Origin: Streptomyces sp. NBC_01233
Lineage (GTDB): Bacteria > Actinomycetota > Actinomycetes > Streptomycetales > Streptomycetaceae
Reading direction: 5' to 3'
Assembly: GCF_035989305.1 (NCBI RefSeq)
Contig: NZ_CP108514.1
Span: 10,086,501-10,150,500, forward strand
Length of the DNA: 64,000 bases
Part shown: piece by piece, positions 9,148 through 17,895 of the stretch
How the letters are laid out: the number at the start of each line of letters is the position of its first letter
Numbering within the stretch: position 1 is the first letter of the stretch
The notes under the pieces: model-generated
What the model saw: only the letters and a program-made list of their open reading frames with translations
Told to the model about the DNA's origin: nothing
The model's database searches: none
Program-made: the position numbers and the translations under genes

Positions 9148-10629
9148 TCACTTGTCACGCAGCATGTACGGCTGGTTTCCGACGATTACGCCGTCGTAGG
9201 CCCTGATCAGTTCGTTCACCCGGTCCCGGTGGTGCGCCATCTCCCCGCGCAGGCTGTCGGAGTACGCCTGCGGCGCGTGCGACAGCGGATAGTCGTAGGA
9301 CTCGTCGAGCCAGGTCAGTTCGACCCAGCCGGCGGGGATGTCGTTGGGAGAGGCGGGCCCGCGCCCGTCGAGCATGGGGATCACGTCGTGCTTGTTGACC
9401 AGACTGATCACCTGGGTGGTGTGGTCGGCCGGGCGCTTGTTGTCGATGGGGGAGCCGAGCGTGACCACGTGGGTGATCCGGTGGGCGGACGCCAGCTCCA
9501 CGTCCATCGCCAGGTTCATCGCCGTCAGTCCGCCCAGGCTGTGCCCGACGAACATCAGCTCCGACCCGGCTGGCACCCCCGCCCGCTGCAGCAGCTTCCG
9601 TGCCGCGCGCGTGTACGTCGTGTCGGAGCGCAGGAACCCGTCGAACGCGCCGATCAGGTCCTGCGGGGTGCTGTTGCTCGGCAGGACGAAGCTCGTACCG
9701 GGCAGCAGCAGCACGTACCTGACGCGGCCGTCGGCGCACTCGACGCGCCGCAGCAGCACCAGACCGTGGTTGCCGAGCGCACCGATGTCGTTGATGTAGC
9801 TGACGATGTCGTTGCGGGACGTCGTCAGGACCTTCGCGAGGATCGAGTCCGCCTCGGTCCGCTCCGCCCGCCCGGGGCCGGGGTTGAGGCGGGCGAGCAG
9901 CGAACTGGGCAGTCCGAGGAAGGGATCCGTGGTCGGCACCCCGCCGGCGAGCGTCACCCAGGAGAAGCCGTCGTTGACCGGGTTCTCGTCGAGCAGCCCC
10001 AGCAGCGCCAGCAGCTCCATGATCACCGGGCTGACGGTCGTCAGGGCGCGCGTCACGCCCAGCCGCTCGACCAGTGCGTGCAGCGCCCGCAGCGCCTCCC
10101 ACCGGTTGCCCTCCACCATGGCGTCGGTGAGCCGCCTCGCCAGTGCCGAGCCGAGGTTCGGGTGCTCCACCACCGCGGCCTCGATGCGCAGCGCGAAGGC
10201 GTCCACGGCCATGGAGACCGCGGCCGGTCGGCGGTAGGTCACGCTCCCCGCCATCCGGGCCAGCTCCCCGGCGAGCCCGCCGTTCGGACCGAACCCGAGC
10301 CCCGAAGGGCTGGTCAGCGCCCTGGCGCACGACACCGCCGTGCCGAGCGCCCACCCGGGACGGCTCAGGGCGGCCAGCCCGAACCGCCAGCTGCTGAGCG
10401 CCCCGGTCAGTTCCGCACCGGCCCGCTTCGCGGCGAGGGCCGCATCCGCCAGCAGCACGGATGCCGCGACCAGGAGTTCCGTGTCGGGTCCCGCCGCCAC
10501 GGGCCCGCCTGCCCCGGGGACGGCGCCGGGCCCGTCGGCGGCCGGCCTGCTCTGCCCCGGAATCGGCTGAGCCGCTTCATCGGCCACCTGAGGCGCCACG
10601 GTCTGCGGTGCCACGGTCTGCGGTGTCAC
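9148..10629 (-). CDS. class 3-type lipase / alpha-beta hydrolase
   Basis: A 493-aa protein whose C-terminal half is an alpha/beta hydrolase of the lipase class 3 type. The nucleophile elbow GHSLGG is near residue 362, followed by VVTLGSPIDNKRPADHTTQV and NKHDVIPMLDG, which resembles the acid loop. The N-terminal 250 residues are helical and unassigned. No signal peptide is visible. The start is a GTG with GGGAGG upstream; the frame is open a further 19 codons. It is the first gene of the probable lipase/P450-like/acyltransferase operon. Substrate is unknown, presumably an acyl ester or lipid. Confidence 0.85.
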   Translation of the reverse strand: MTPQTVAPQTVAPQVADEAAQPIPGQSRPAADGPGAVPGAGGPVAAGPDTELLVAASVLLADAALAAKRAGAELTGALSSWRFGLAALSRPGWALGTAVSCARALTSPSGLGFGPNGGLAGELARMAGSVTYRRPAAVSMAVDAFALRIEAAVVEHPNLGSALARRLTDAMVEGNRWEALRALHALVERLGVTRALTTVSPVIMELLALLGLLDENPVNDGFSWVTLAGGVPTTDPFLGLPSSLLARLNPGPGRAERTEADSILAKVLTTSRNDIVSYINDIGALGNHGLVLLRRVECADGRVRYVLLLPGTSFVLPSNSTPQDLIGAFDGFLRSDTTYTRAARKLLQRAGVPAGSELMFVGHSLGGLTAMNLAMDVELASAHRITHVVTLGSPIDNKRPADHTTQVISLVNKHDVIPMLDGRGPASPNDIPAGWVELTWLDESYDYPLSHAPQAYSDSLRGEMAHHRDRVNELIRAYDGVIVGNQPYMLRDK

Positions 10630-10932
10630 GGTCCTCCCTCTCGTCCCTGTGCGGTGTTCGCCGCGCCGCCCCCTTTCGCCGGGCATGCTGGCACCGAAAG
10701 CGATCCACTGCGCGCACGCGTCAGGCCGCGGGCAGGCGCGATCCGCCCCCGGGCCAACGCCGCAGGGCGCTCGGACCCCGAATCCACGGGCTGCCGGGCG
10801 GGCCCGGCCATGCCGTGCCCGCCACCCGGAATTCGCCGGCCCGGAGGATGAGCCGCGGACCGCGGTGTTGACGCGTGCCGCTCCCGGCCGCCGCGACGGG
10901 GGCCGGCTGTTCGGTGCGGGCGCCGCCTTCGG

Positions 10933-11709
10933 TCAGGGCAGGAGGCCCGCCGGAAGGTATTCCGCGTAGGCCGTGGCCGGCGGGTTCGAGGCCTGCCGGA
11001 CCAGGTCCCACACCCGGTCCGACTCCGGATCGGCCTCCGGGTCCTGCAGGGGCGTGCCGAGGCGGGTGGCGACGTCCTCGCGGAGGGCCGGGAGCAGGGC
11101 GTAGAGGCGGTCGCCGGGGCAGGAGGTGGCGTTGAAGTCGCGGTGGCCGTAGATCTCGGAGGCGGGCAGGCCGTACTGGCTGCAGATGTGGGCGCACAGG
11201 TCGGCCAGCATCGCGTACTGCGCCGCCGGCGGGGCCTGCGAGGTGTACGTGCCCTCGTTCTCGATGCCGATCGACACCGTGTTCTGCCCGACGCAGTGCG
11301 CCGCGCGCACCTGCCGGGTGCCGGCGCGCAGCTCCGCGAGGCTGTTGTGGCGGCCCTCCAGCACGAAGGCCCCGCGGCTGATGGTGAAGTGCTGACCGGT
11401 GTCGATCCAGCCCTGCGCGTCCATGTGGTACGTCTGGATCGCACGGGCCAGGGCGAAGGCACGCTGCTTCGAGTAGTCCGTCACGTTCGCCGTCGCCGTG
11501 TGGTGGACGATGATCCGCTCCGGGCGGTTGGCCAGGACGACGACGGGCTCGGACGGGGCCCGCGCACCCCAGGCGGCGCAGCCGATGACGTCGGGGCCGG
11601 CGGCGGAGTGCGCGCGCCCGGCCGCGGCGAGCGGCAGTGCCGCCGCGGCGGCCAGGGTGAAGCCGCCCGTGAGGACCGACCGGCGGGTGTGCAGTGCGGA
11701 GAAGGTCAT
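10933..11709 (-). CDS. Tat-exported peptidoglycan recognition / N-acetylmuramoyl-L-alanine amidase
   Basis: A 258-aa protein with a twin-arginine signal ([20 protein letters not shown], from residue 9) and an amidase_2/PGRP domain. The likely zinc ligands are His in IIVHHTA, His in IYGHRDFN and Cys in TSCPGD, so it should cut the amide bond between muramic acid and the stem peptide outside the cell. ATG 11709 starts just before the signal; the longer open frame upstream reads as non-coding. It stands alone, about 300 bp from the lipase gene. Confidence 0.92.
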   Translation of the reverse strand: MTFSALHTRRSVLTGGFTLAAAAALPLAAAGRAHSAAGPDVIGCAAWGARAPSEPVVVLANRPERIIVHHTATANVTDYSKQRAFALARAIQTYHMDAQGWIDTGQHFTISRGAFVLEGRHNSLAELRAGTRQVRAAHCVGQNTVSIGIENEGTYTSQAPPAAQYAMLADLCAHICSQYGLPASEIYGHRDFNATSCPGDRLYALLPALREDVATRLGTPLQDPEADPESDRVWDLVRQASNPPATAYAEYLPAGLLP

Positions 11710-12007
11710 ACGGTGCCCGTTTCCGTAGGGGGCTGCCCATTGAAGGGACCCCGCAAGCACGGGTCGCGCAGACACACCGGGCCGCGGACGGACTGGCCCC
11801 GGCCGGCCGCGCCGCGAGGGGGGCCTCGTGCACCGCGAAGCCGTGCTGCGCACCGTCCAACTCCACCGGTTCGGCGGGCAGGTGGCGGCGGAGCCCGCAC
11901 CGCCTGCGTCCGGGCAGATGGGGGACGGGTCTACTCACGGGCTGGTTACCGTCGGGCCTTGTTGCCCGAGCGAGCGGTTGCCGCCGTACCTGCCGGGAAA
12001 GGCGAGA

Positions 12008-12034
12008 GGGGCTCCGGGCGGTGCCCGGAGCCCC
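12008..12034 (-). terminator. intrinsic-type hairpin after the His/Trp-rich gene
   Basis: A perfect 12-bp inverted repeat (GGGGCTCCGGGC and its complement) with a 3-nt loop, 30 bp beyond the stop codon of the gene ending at 12065. Without a U tract, as is usual in Streptomyces. Confidence 0.7.
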
Positions 12035-12064
12035 TGCGGGGCCCCTGCGGGCCAGGTGAACCGG

Positions 12065-12505
12065 TCACCACTTGTTGTGGCAGTTCCAGTGTCCCGGCAC
12101 CCAGTGGGTGGCGTGGTGGCCGGGCACCCAGTGGTTCTGGGACCAGCCGTGGCCGTACCAGCCGGGGTGCCAGTGGCCCCGGTGGTCGTAGTGGCCGGGG
12201 TGCCAGGTGCCGTGGTGCCACTTCTTCTCGTAGTGGCCCTTGCCCCACGTCTTGGCCCAGTGCCCCTTGGTCCACGAGCAGCGTTCGTGATGGTTCGACC
12301 GGTGGTTCTTGTCGTCCCGGCGGTCATGCCGGTCACGGTCGCGGTCGCGGTCCCCGTTCGGAGCAGTGGCCACCGATGCCGATGCCGATGCCGGCGTCGA
12401 AGCGGCGGCGGCCGTGCCGGTGGCCGCGAGCGTGGCGCCGCCCGAGAGCAGGCCGGCCACGGCCGCGCCCGCGAGCAGGCTGCGGGTCCGCACGGAAACG
12501 GTCAT
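12065..12505 (-). CDS. secreted His/Trp/Gly-rich small protein
   Basis: A 146-aa predicted exported protein. Residues 1-38 form a signal peptide ending near AAAAS. A short DRDRDRDRHDRRDD charged stretch follows, then about 80 residues dominated by repeated GHW/GHY/HW units (for example KGHWAKTWGKGHYEKKW and HWVPGHHATHWVPGHW) with only two Cys. The start has a textbook AAGGAGG ribosome site. No enzyme family is recognised. Histidine density suggests metal binding and aromatic repeats suggest wall or glycan binding, but both are inference. It has its own terminator. Confidence 0.75.
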   Translation of the reverse strand: MTVSVRTRSLLAGAAVAGLLSGGATLAATGTAAAASTPASASASVATAPNGDRDRDRDRHDRRDDKNHRSNHHERCSWTKGHWAKTWGKGHYEKKWHHGTWHPGHYDHRGHWHPGWYGHGWSQNHWVPGHHATHWVPGHWNCHNKW

Positions 12506-12662
12506 GGGTCTCACCTCCTTCTGCTTCACGAGTGAGCGGATGCTCGGCCCCTGCTTCCGCAGGGGGCTCGTGAAGGGATTCAGTACCGTCCGCCGGAGGG
12601 ATTGGAAAAGCATCAAACCGGCATATATGAGGACGCATCGTCGCCTTGGTCTGGTTCCCCGG

Positions 12663-13409
12663 TCAGGCGGGGAGGGGGAGGCGCAGCAGGGGACTGGTGG
12701 TGGGCTCGGGCGAGCCGCCCGCGGGTTCGAGGGTGAGACCGACGGCGCGGGCGTCTGCGGGATCGCCTTGCATGACGACGGCGCCGTCGCTGTGGACGAG
12801 GCCGGCGGAGCGCTTGGTGCCGTGGTCGTCGAACCACAGTTGGTAGGTCTTGCCGGCGCGCGGGACCGGCAGGCCGCTGCTGGCGAAGACGGCCTGGCCG
12901 CGCAGGGCCGAGGTGGTCACGGACGTGGTCGCTCCGGTGGTGGTGCGTCCGTGCACCGTCCGGGAGTCGGGGGCGGTCATGACGGCGGCCAGCTCCTGGG
13001 CCTGCCGGGTGGCCTGCTGAGCCTGCGTACGGGCCTGTTCGGCCTGCTGGTACTGGTACGCGGCGAGTCCGCCGAAGGCCGCGGCGGCGGCGATGCAGGC
13101 CGCGGCGGCGAAGGCTCCGGCCCTGCGCCTCAGGACTGCGGTGAGCCGGGCCGACGCCGTGGGCCGGGCGTGCGGGAGCGGCTGCGGGACGGTTTCGATG
13201 CGGTGCAGGACCGTCTGCCTCATCGGGGCGGGTGCGGGCAGGGCGGCCGCCGCGGCCAGGCGCGCCACCGCCGCCTCGAACTCGCCGACCTCCTGGGCGC
13301 AGGCTTCGCAGTGCCGGAGGTGTGCGGTGAAGGCGTGCAGTTCCTTGCCGGTGAGTGCGTCGAGTGCGTACGCGCCGGTGAGGGTGTGCAGGTGTTCGTC
13401 GTGTTTCAT
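12663..13409 (-). CDS. anti-sigma-K factor RskA family protein
   Basis: A 248-aa membrane anti-sigma factor. Its N-terminal zinc-finger domain has [20 protein letters not shown] (HxxxCxxC), a transmembrane helix lies near residues 100-120 ([18 protein letters not shown]), then a coiled QQA/QAQQA stretch and an extracytoplasmic RskA domain with YQLWFDDHG. It should hold the cognate SigK-type sigma factor until the outer domain is cleaved. The start overlaps the sigma gene stop by 4 bp (ATGA), showing translational coupling. The sigma gene itself is frameshifted, so this repressor may now lack its partner. Confidence 0.92.
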   Translation of the reverse strand: MKHDEHLHTLTGAYALDALTGKELHAFTAHLRHCEACAQEVGEFEAAVARLAAAAALPAPAPMRQTVLHRIETVPQPLPHARPTASARLTAVLRRRAGAFAAAACIAAAAAFGGLAAYQYQQAEQARTQAQQATRQAQELAAVMTAPDSRTVHGRTTTGATTSVTTSALRGQAVFASSGLPVPRAGKTYQLWFDDHGTKRSAGLVHSDGAVVMQGDPADARAVGLTLEPAGGSPEPTTSPLLRLPLPA

Positions 13410-13980
13410 GTGGTCACCCCCATGCAGTCGCGCAGCCGGATCAGTCCGTCGCGCATCCGGGTCTTGACGGTCGCGAGCGGAGACCCCAGCCGGTCTGCGA
13501 CCTCGCGGTAGGTCAGGCCCCGGTCGTAGGCGAGGGTCACGGCCTGGCGCCAGAGTTCGGTCAGGCTCTCCAGGCCTGCTCGCCCTCGAGCCGGCCCTCC
13601 ACCTCTTCGGCGACCTCGTCGAAGAGCCTGTGCCGGTCGCGAACGGCGGTGGCGTGCTCGCGGTCGGAGGAGGCCCGGGCGGACCGGACGCGGTCCACCG
13701 CCCTGCGGTGCGCGATCGTCGCCACCCGCGTCATGACGGTTCCCTGCTCGGGGCGGTAGCGGGCGGCCTGACGCCACAGGTCGATCATCACCTCCTGCGC
13801 CACCTCCTCCGACTGGGCCCGGTCCCGGACGGCTTTGACGACGATCCCGAACACGGTGGCGCAGACCGCGTCGTAGAGGACGGCGAAGGCGTCCTTGTCG
13901 CCGTGACCGACCCGCTCCATCACCTCCTGCAGCCGCGGCCCGCCCGCGTCCGCACTCCGAAACCGCACGGGCTGTGTCAC
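13406..13980 (-). pseudogene. SigK-type ECF sigma factor, frameshifted in the linker
   Basis: Two adjoining frames together encode an ECF sigma factor. Region 2 is in one frame from a GTG at 13980 ([34 protein letters not shown]) and reads to [15 protein letters not shown] near 13561. Region 4 is in another frame ([39 protein letters not shown]), ending at 13406. SigK homologues normally have about four residues between EGEQ and the LESLTE helix; here GAGCAG is followed at once by GCCTGGAGAGC, as if about 10 bp were deleted. As read, the product would lack promoter -35 recognition. Sequencing error is the main alternative. Confidence 0.8.
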
Positions 13981-14298
13981 CGGCACCCCCTCGCGCGTCG
14001 CCGGGCGCCGTACCGCGGCCCGGCGCCGCGGCGGCCACGCCCGCCCTTGTGCCTCGCTGTCATCAACGGCTCTTTCGCCGAGAAGAAGGACCGGCCCCGT
14101 CCTGGGGCCGGCCATGGTGCCCCCTGGTCTCACCTCTTCTTCGTAGCGGGCATTTGTGCGGATTGCCCCGATCGGCAATGCCGCATCCCGCCCGTCATCC
14201 GATCGAGCGAAACCGGCATCCACCGCCCAGCCGCTGCACCTGCGCCACCGGGCAGGGCGCCGAGCGCTGCTCACGCAGGCCGCCGTCCGCGGGCCGGG

Positions 14299-15207
14299 CT
14301 ACTTGAGGTACGGCTCAAGGAGCCTGTTCCATGACTTCCTGATCTGTTCGTACTCGTGCCGGCAGCCCTCGGCCCGAAGCTCCGGCAGTACACCCTCCGG
14401 GTTGCCGACGGCGATGACGACCGACTTGAAGGCGTCGGGGTCCGAGCCGTACAGCCAGCAGATCTCGTTGTAGAAGCGCTGCGCGCTGAGCGAGTGCTCG
14501 TCGGAGAAGAGGCCGGAGAGGTCTCCGGCCTCTTGCGCGTCGGCCAGGGCGCCCCATGCGTTGAGGGTGCTCACCGCGTAGTCGATGCGCTGCTCGCCGC
14601 CGGTGGCGAGCAGCAGTGTGGCGAGCTGGTCGACGGCGTCCTCCTCCTTGCCGGTGATCGGCAGGTCGTACATGTCGACCAGGCCGTGACCGAGCTCGTG
14701 CAGGAGCACACCGTTGGAGAACCCGATGATGTCGTCGTCCACGGCCCCGGCCCGCTCCGCCGCACTGCCGGAGCCTTCCCGGGCGGCCTGCTCCCGGAAG
14801 ACGGGCCCGGTCTCGTCGACGAGCTCGTAGCAGTACGTGATGTCCCTCGCCTGCGGGTCCCAGGAGGCGTTCGCCCCGCCGCAGCTCTTCGCGATCACGG
14901 GCACGTCGTAGGACAGCGCGATCCGGTCGTCGACGAAGGCGGCGACGCGTTCCAGGACCTCGTTGTCCTGCAGGAACCTCTGGATCCGCCGGTCCTGGGC
15001 CGTCCTGCCGGTGTCGTACCGCGGGATGAGCCGGCCGTGGCCCGCCGAGGCGGACGCGGATGCCGGGACGGCCGGGGACTGCACGGCCGTCCTCGTCTTC
15101 GGGCCGGTGGGGCCGTTGCCGGTGGGCGAGCAGCCCGCGGCGGCGGCGATCACGGACACGGCCGCGACCGTGACGGCGCCCGCCGCCCGCATCCTGGCTG
15201 CTCTCAC
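14299..15207 (-). CDS. DUF4344-type putative metallopeptidase lipoprotein
   Basis: A 302-aa predicted lipoprotein. The signal ends in a lipobox (AAAAGC), and the mature part carries a zinc-peptidase motif HELGH in NGVLLHELGHGLVDMYDLP, with a later Glu-Asp pair (GKEEDAVDQLAT), as in the DUF4344 putative metallopeptidase family. Cys pairs (KSCGG, ITYCYE, ICWLYG, EGCRHEYE) are consistent with an extracellular disulfide-bonded protein. I used the GTG at 15207 with GAGGGG upstream; ATG 15192 is a close alternative. It is divergent from the LLM oxidoreductase gene. Confidence 0.8.
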   Translation of the reverse strand: MRAARMRAAGAVTVAAVSVIAAAAGCSPTGNGPTGPKTRTAVQSPAVPASASASAGHGRLIPRYDTGRTAQDRRIQRFLQDNEVLERVAAFVDDRIALSYDVPVIAKSCGGANASWDPQARDITYCYELVDETGPVFREQAAREGSGSAAERAGAVDDDIIGFSNGVLLHELGHGLVDMYDLPITGKEEDAVDQLATLLLATGGEQRIDYAVSTLNAWGALADAQEAGDLSGLFSDEHSLSAQRFYNEICWLYGSDPDAFKSVVIAVGNPEGVLPELRAEGCRHEYEQIRKSWNRLLEPYLK

Positions 15208-15406
15208 CGCTGTCACCCCTCGGCGCGGTACATCCTCCGTCACAGCCTGCTGCTGCGGTGCCGCCCCGGCCCGCGCATGTGCGCCGGCCGGGTGAAAACG
15301 CGGCACCGGCCGGCACGGGCGGCCCCGCACCGGATCGGGAATACCCCGGGCGCACCCCTCGTTCCGGAGTATGGTTGAACTGTAAACAATCTTGGGAAGG
15401 GGAGTC

Positions 15407-16507
15407 ATGCAGTTCGGGATCTTCACCGTCGGTGACGTCACAGCCGATCCGACGACCGGACGCGTGCCAAGCGAGCACGAGCGCATCAAAGCGATGCTCG
15501 CCATCGCGCAGAAGGCCGAGGAGGTCGGCCTCGACGTCTTCGCCACCGGCGAGCACCACAACCCGCCGTTCGTCCCCTCCTCACCGACGACGATGCTCGG
15601 CTACATCGCCGCACGCACCGAGAACCTGATCCTGTCCACCTCGACGACACTGATCACCACGAACGACCCCGTGAAGATCGCCGAGGACTTCGCGATGCTC
15701 CAGCACGTCGCGGACGGCCGCGTCGACGTGATGACGGGCCGCGGCAACACCGGCCCGGTCTACCCCTGGTTCGGCAAGGACATCCGCGACGGCATCGACC
15801 TCGCCATCGAGAACTACGCGCTGCTGCGCCGCCTGTGGGACGAGGACACCGTCACCTGGAAGGGCAAGTTCCGCACACCGCTGCAGTCCTTCACCTCCAC
15901 CCCGCGCCCGCTGGACGGCATCGCACCCTTCGTCTGGCACGGCTCCATCCGCTCGCCGGAGATCGCCGAACAAGCCGCCTGCTACGGCGACGGCTTCTTC
16001 CACAACAACATCTTCTGGCCCGCCTCCCACACCAAGCAGATGGTGAACCTCTACCGGCAGCGCTACGCCCACTACGGGCACGGCACCCCCGAACAGGCCA
16101 TCGTCGGACTCGGCGGCCAGGTGTTCATCGCCAAGAACTCACAGGACGCGGTCCGCGAGTTCCGCCCCTACTTCGACAACGCACCCGTGTACGGCCACGG
16201 CCCGTCCCTGGAGGAATTCACCTCCCAGACACCGCTCACCGTCGGCTCGCCGCAGGAAGTCATCGAGCGAACCCTGTCCTTCCGGGACTACGCCGGCGAC
16301 TACCAGCGCCAGCTCTTCCTGATGGACCACGCGGGCCTCCCCCTCAAGACCGTCCTGGAACAGCTCGACCTGCTCGGCGAAGAGGTCGTGCCGGTGCTGC
16401 GCAAGGAGTTCGCGAACCTGCGCCCGGCCGGCGTACCGGACGCGCCCACACACCCCGCCCGCGTGGCGGCGGCCCAGCAGAACCCGAAGGAGGACAGGCA
16501 GGCATGA
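15407..16507 (+). CDS. LLM class flavin-dependent oxidoreductase (CE1758-type)
   Basis: A 366-aa luciferase-like monooxygenase family protein. It begins MQFGIFTVGDVT and contains VFATGEHHNPPFVPSSPTT and DVMTGRGNTGPVYPWFG, typical of the CE1758 subgroup. The start has GGGAAGGGGAG upstream. It overlaps the next gene by 4 bp (ATGA); that neighbour is a CE1759-type FMN reductase that would supply reduced flavin. The two therefore form a two-component monooxygenase; substrate is unknown. Confidence 0.92.
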   Translation: MQFGIFTVGDVTADPTTGRVPSEHERIKAMLAIAQKAEEVGLDVFATGEHHNPPFVPSSPTTMLGYIAARTENLILSTSTTLITTNDPVKIAEDFAMLQHVADGRVDVMTGRGNTGPVYPWFGKDIRDGIDLAIENYALLRRLWDEDTVTWKGKFRTPLQSFTSTPRPLDGIAPFVWHGSIRSPEIAEQAACYGDGFFHNNIFWPASHTKQMVNLYRQRYAHYGHGTPEQAIVGLGGQVFIAKNSQDAVREFRPYFDNAPVYGHGPSLEEFTSQTPLTVGSPQEVIERTLSFRDYAGDYQRQLFLMDHAGLPLKTVLEQLDLLGEEVVPVLRKEFANLRPAGVPDAPTHPARVAAAQQNPKEDRQA

Positions 16508-17157
16508 AGCTCACCGTCATATCGGCCGGCCTGAGCTCGCCCTCCTCCACCCGCCTGCTCGCCGACCGGCTCGCAGCCGCGACACTCGGCCACGTGGACG
16601 CCGAGCCCGAAGCGATCGAACTGCGCGACCTGGCGACCGAGATCGCCCAGCACTTCGTCACCGGCTTCCCGCCCGCCCGACTGGCCGCCGCACTCGACGC
16701 GGTGGCGGCCGCGGACGCCCTGATCGCCGTCACACCGGTATTCGCGGCCTCGTACAGCGGCCTGTTCAAATCGTTCTTCGACCTCATCGACAAGGACGCC
16801 CTCACCGGAAAGCCGGTGCTCATCGGCGCGACCGGAGGCACGGCCCGGCACTCCCTGGCCACCGAACACGCTCTGCGCCCGCTGTTCACCCACCTGCGCG
16901 CCCTCGTCCCGCCGACCGCCGTGTACGCGGCCTCGGAAGACTGGGGCGAGGACGGACTGGCGCAACGGATCGCCCGCGCGGGCGCGGAACTGGCGCGCCT
17001 CATGGCGCCCGCCGCCCGGGACGCCGCCCCCGACCTCGACACCGCCAACGCGATCGCACCCCGTTCACTGACAGGGGCCATCACCTCGACGGATCCGGCC
17101 GCCGGCTTCGAGATCGTGCCCTTCGCACAGCGGCTGGCCGCGCTACGGGCCGAGTAA
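16504..17157 (+). CDS. NAD(P)H-dependent FMN reductase (CE1759-type)
   Basis: A 217-aa flavodoxin-fold reductase. MKLTVISAGLSSPSSTRLLA is the phosphate-binding strand and loop for FMN, and AVTPVFAASYSGLFKSFFDL and GKPVLIGATGGTARHSL are typical of the NADPH-dependent FMN reductase family. It is translationally coupled to the LLM oxidoreductase (ATGA overlap) and should feed it FMNH2. Confidence 0.92.
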   Translation: MKLTVISAGLSSPSSTRLLADRLAAATLGHVDAEPEAIELRDLATEIAQHFVTGFPPARLAAALDAVAAADALIAVTPVFAASYSGLFKSFFDLIDKDALTGKPVLIGATGGTARHSLATEHALRPLFTHLRALVPPTAVYAASEDWGEDGLAQRIARAGAELARLMAPAARDAAPDLDTANAIAPRSLTGAITSTDPAAGFEIVPFAQRLAALRAE

Positions 17158-17278
17158 CCGCAGCCGCTCCGGAACCAGCCCTCCCTCGGCACACGGATCC
17201 CGTCACAGCGCGGGGCTGTCACATCCGGAAGGTCTGCCCGGTCTCTGCTGCGGAAGGCGACAAACGAAGGGGACGCGG

Positions 17279-17749
17279 ATGAAGACTCTGCTCGTATGCA
17301 CGTCCGTATCCCACGGCAACACCCGTCGCGTGGCGCAGGCGATGGCCGACGTACTCGACGCCCGCGTGGTCGCACCGCAGGAAGTGGAGGTCGCGGCCCC
17401 GGCAGGCTACGACCTGGTGGGCTTCGGCTCCGGTGTCTTCTCCCAGCGGATGCACCCGGACCTGCTCGGGTTCGTCCGCGCCTTGCCGGCGTCGTCGGGG
17501 CTGGCCTTCGCCTTCGCCACGAGCGGCCTGCCGCAGCTGCCGCTCGCGCCGTTCACCCGCCCGTTGGTACGGCTCCTCCAAACCAAGGGCTTCGCGGTCG
17601 AAGACACCTTCACCTGCCGCGCCTTCGACACGTGGACGCCGTTCAAGCTGATCGGCGGCATCAACAAGCAGCGTCCGAACGAGGACGACTTGACCGCCGC
17701 GCGCGCGTTCGCCCAAGCACTCAAGAACCACTCCACCACCACAGCCTGA
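17279..17749 (+). CDS. flavodoxin family protein
   Basis: A 156-aa short-chain flavodoxin-like protein. The N-terminal VCTSVSHGNTRRVAQAMADV is the FMN phosphate loop (T/S-x-x-H-G-N-T), DLVGFGSGVF is the second flavin contact and FAFATSGLP the third. The start follows AAGGGGACGCGG. It lies 120 bp downstream of the FMN reductase and may transfer electrons for the same redox module, though it could be separately transcribed. Confidence 0.88.
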   Translation: MKTLLVCTSVSHGNTRRVAQAMADVLDARVVAPQEVEVAAPAGYDLVGFGSGVFSQRMHPDLLGFVRALPASSGLAFAFATSGLPQLPLAPFTRPLVRLLQTKGFAVEDTFTCRAFDTWTPFKLIGGINKQRPNEDDLTAARAFAQALKNHSTTTA

Positions 17750-17895
17750 CCCGCCACCCGCCCTCGAGAGGGGGTGTACCTGGATACACCCCCTCCGGCA
17801 CCCACGTGCAAGGACGGCCCCGACCCCAACCGGCAGAGTCGAACGCGGGGCGTGACAGCCACGCCCCCAGCGATCCACGGGGGAGGCCGGGCACC

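Noticed and set aside
17296..17895. N-terminal extension of the CPBP protease frame
   Set aside because: Antiframe of the flavodoxin gene; ATG 17896 with a strong ribosome site is the better start.
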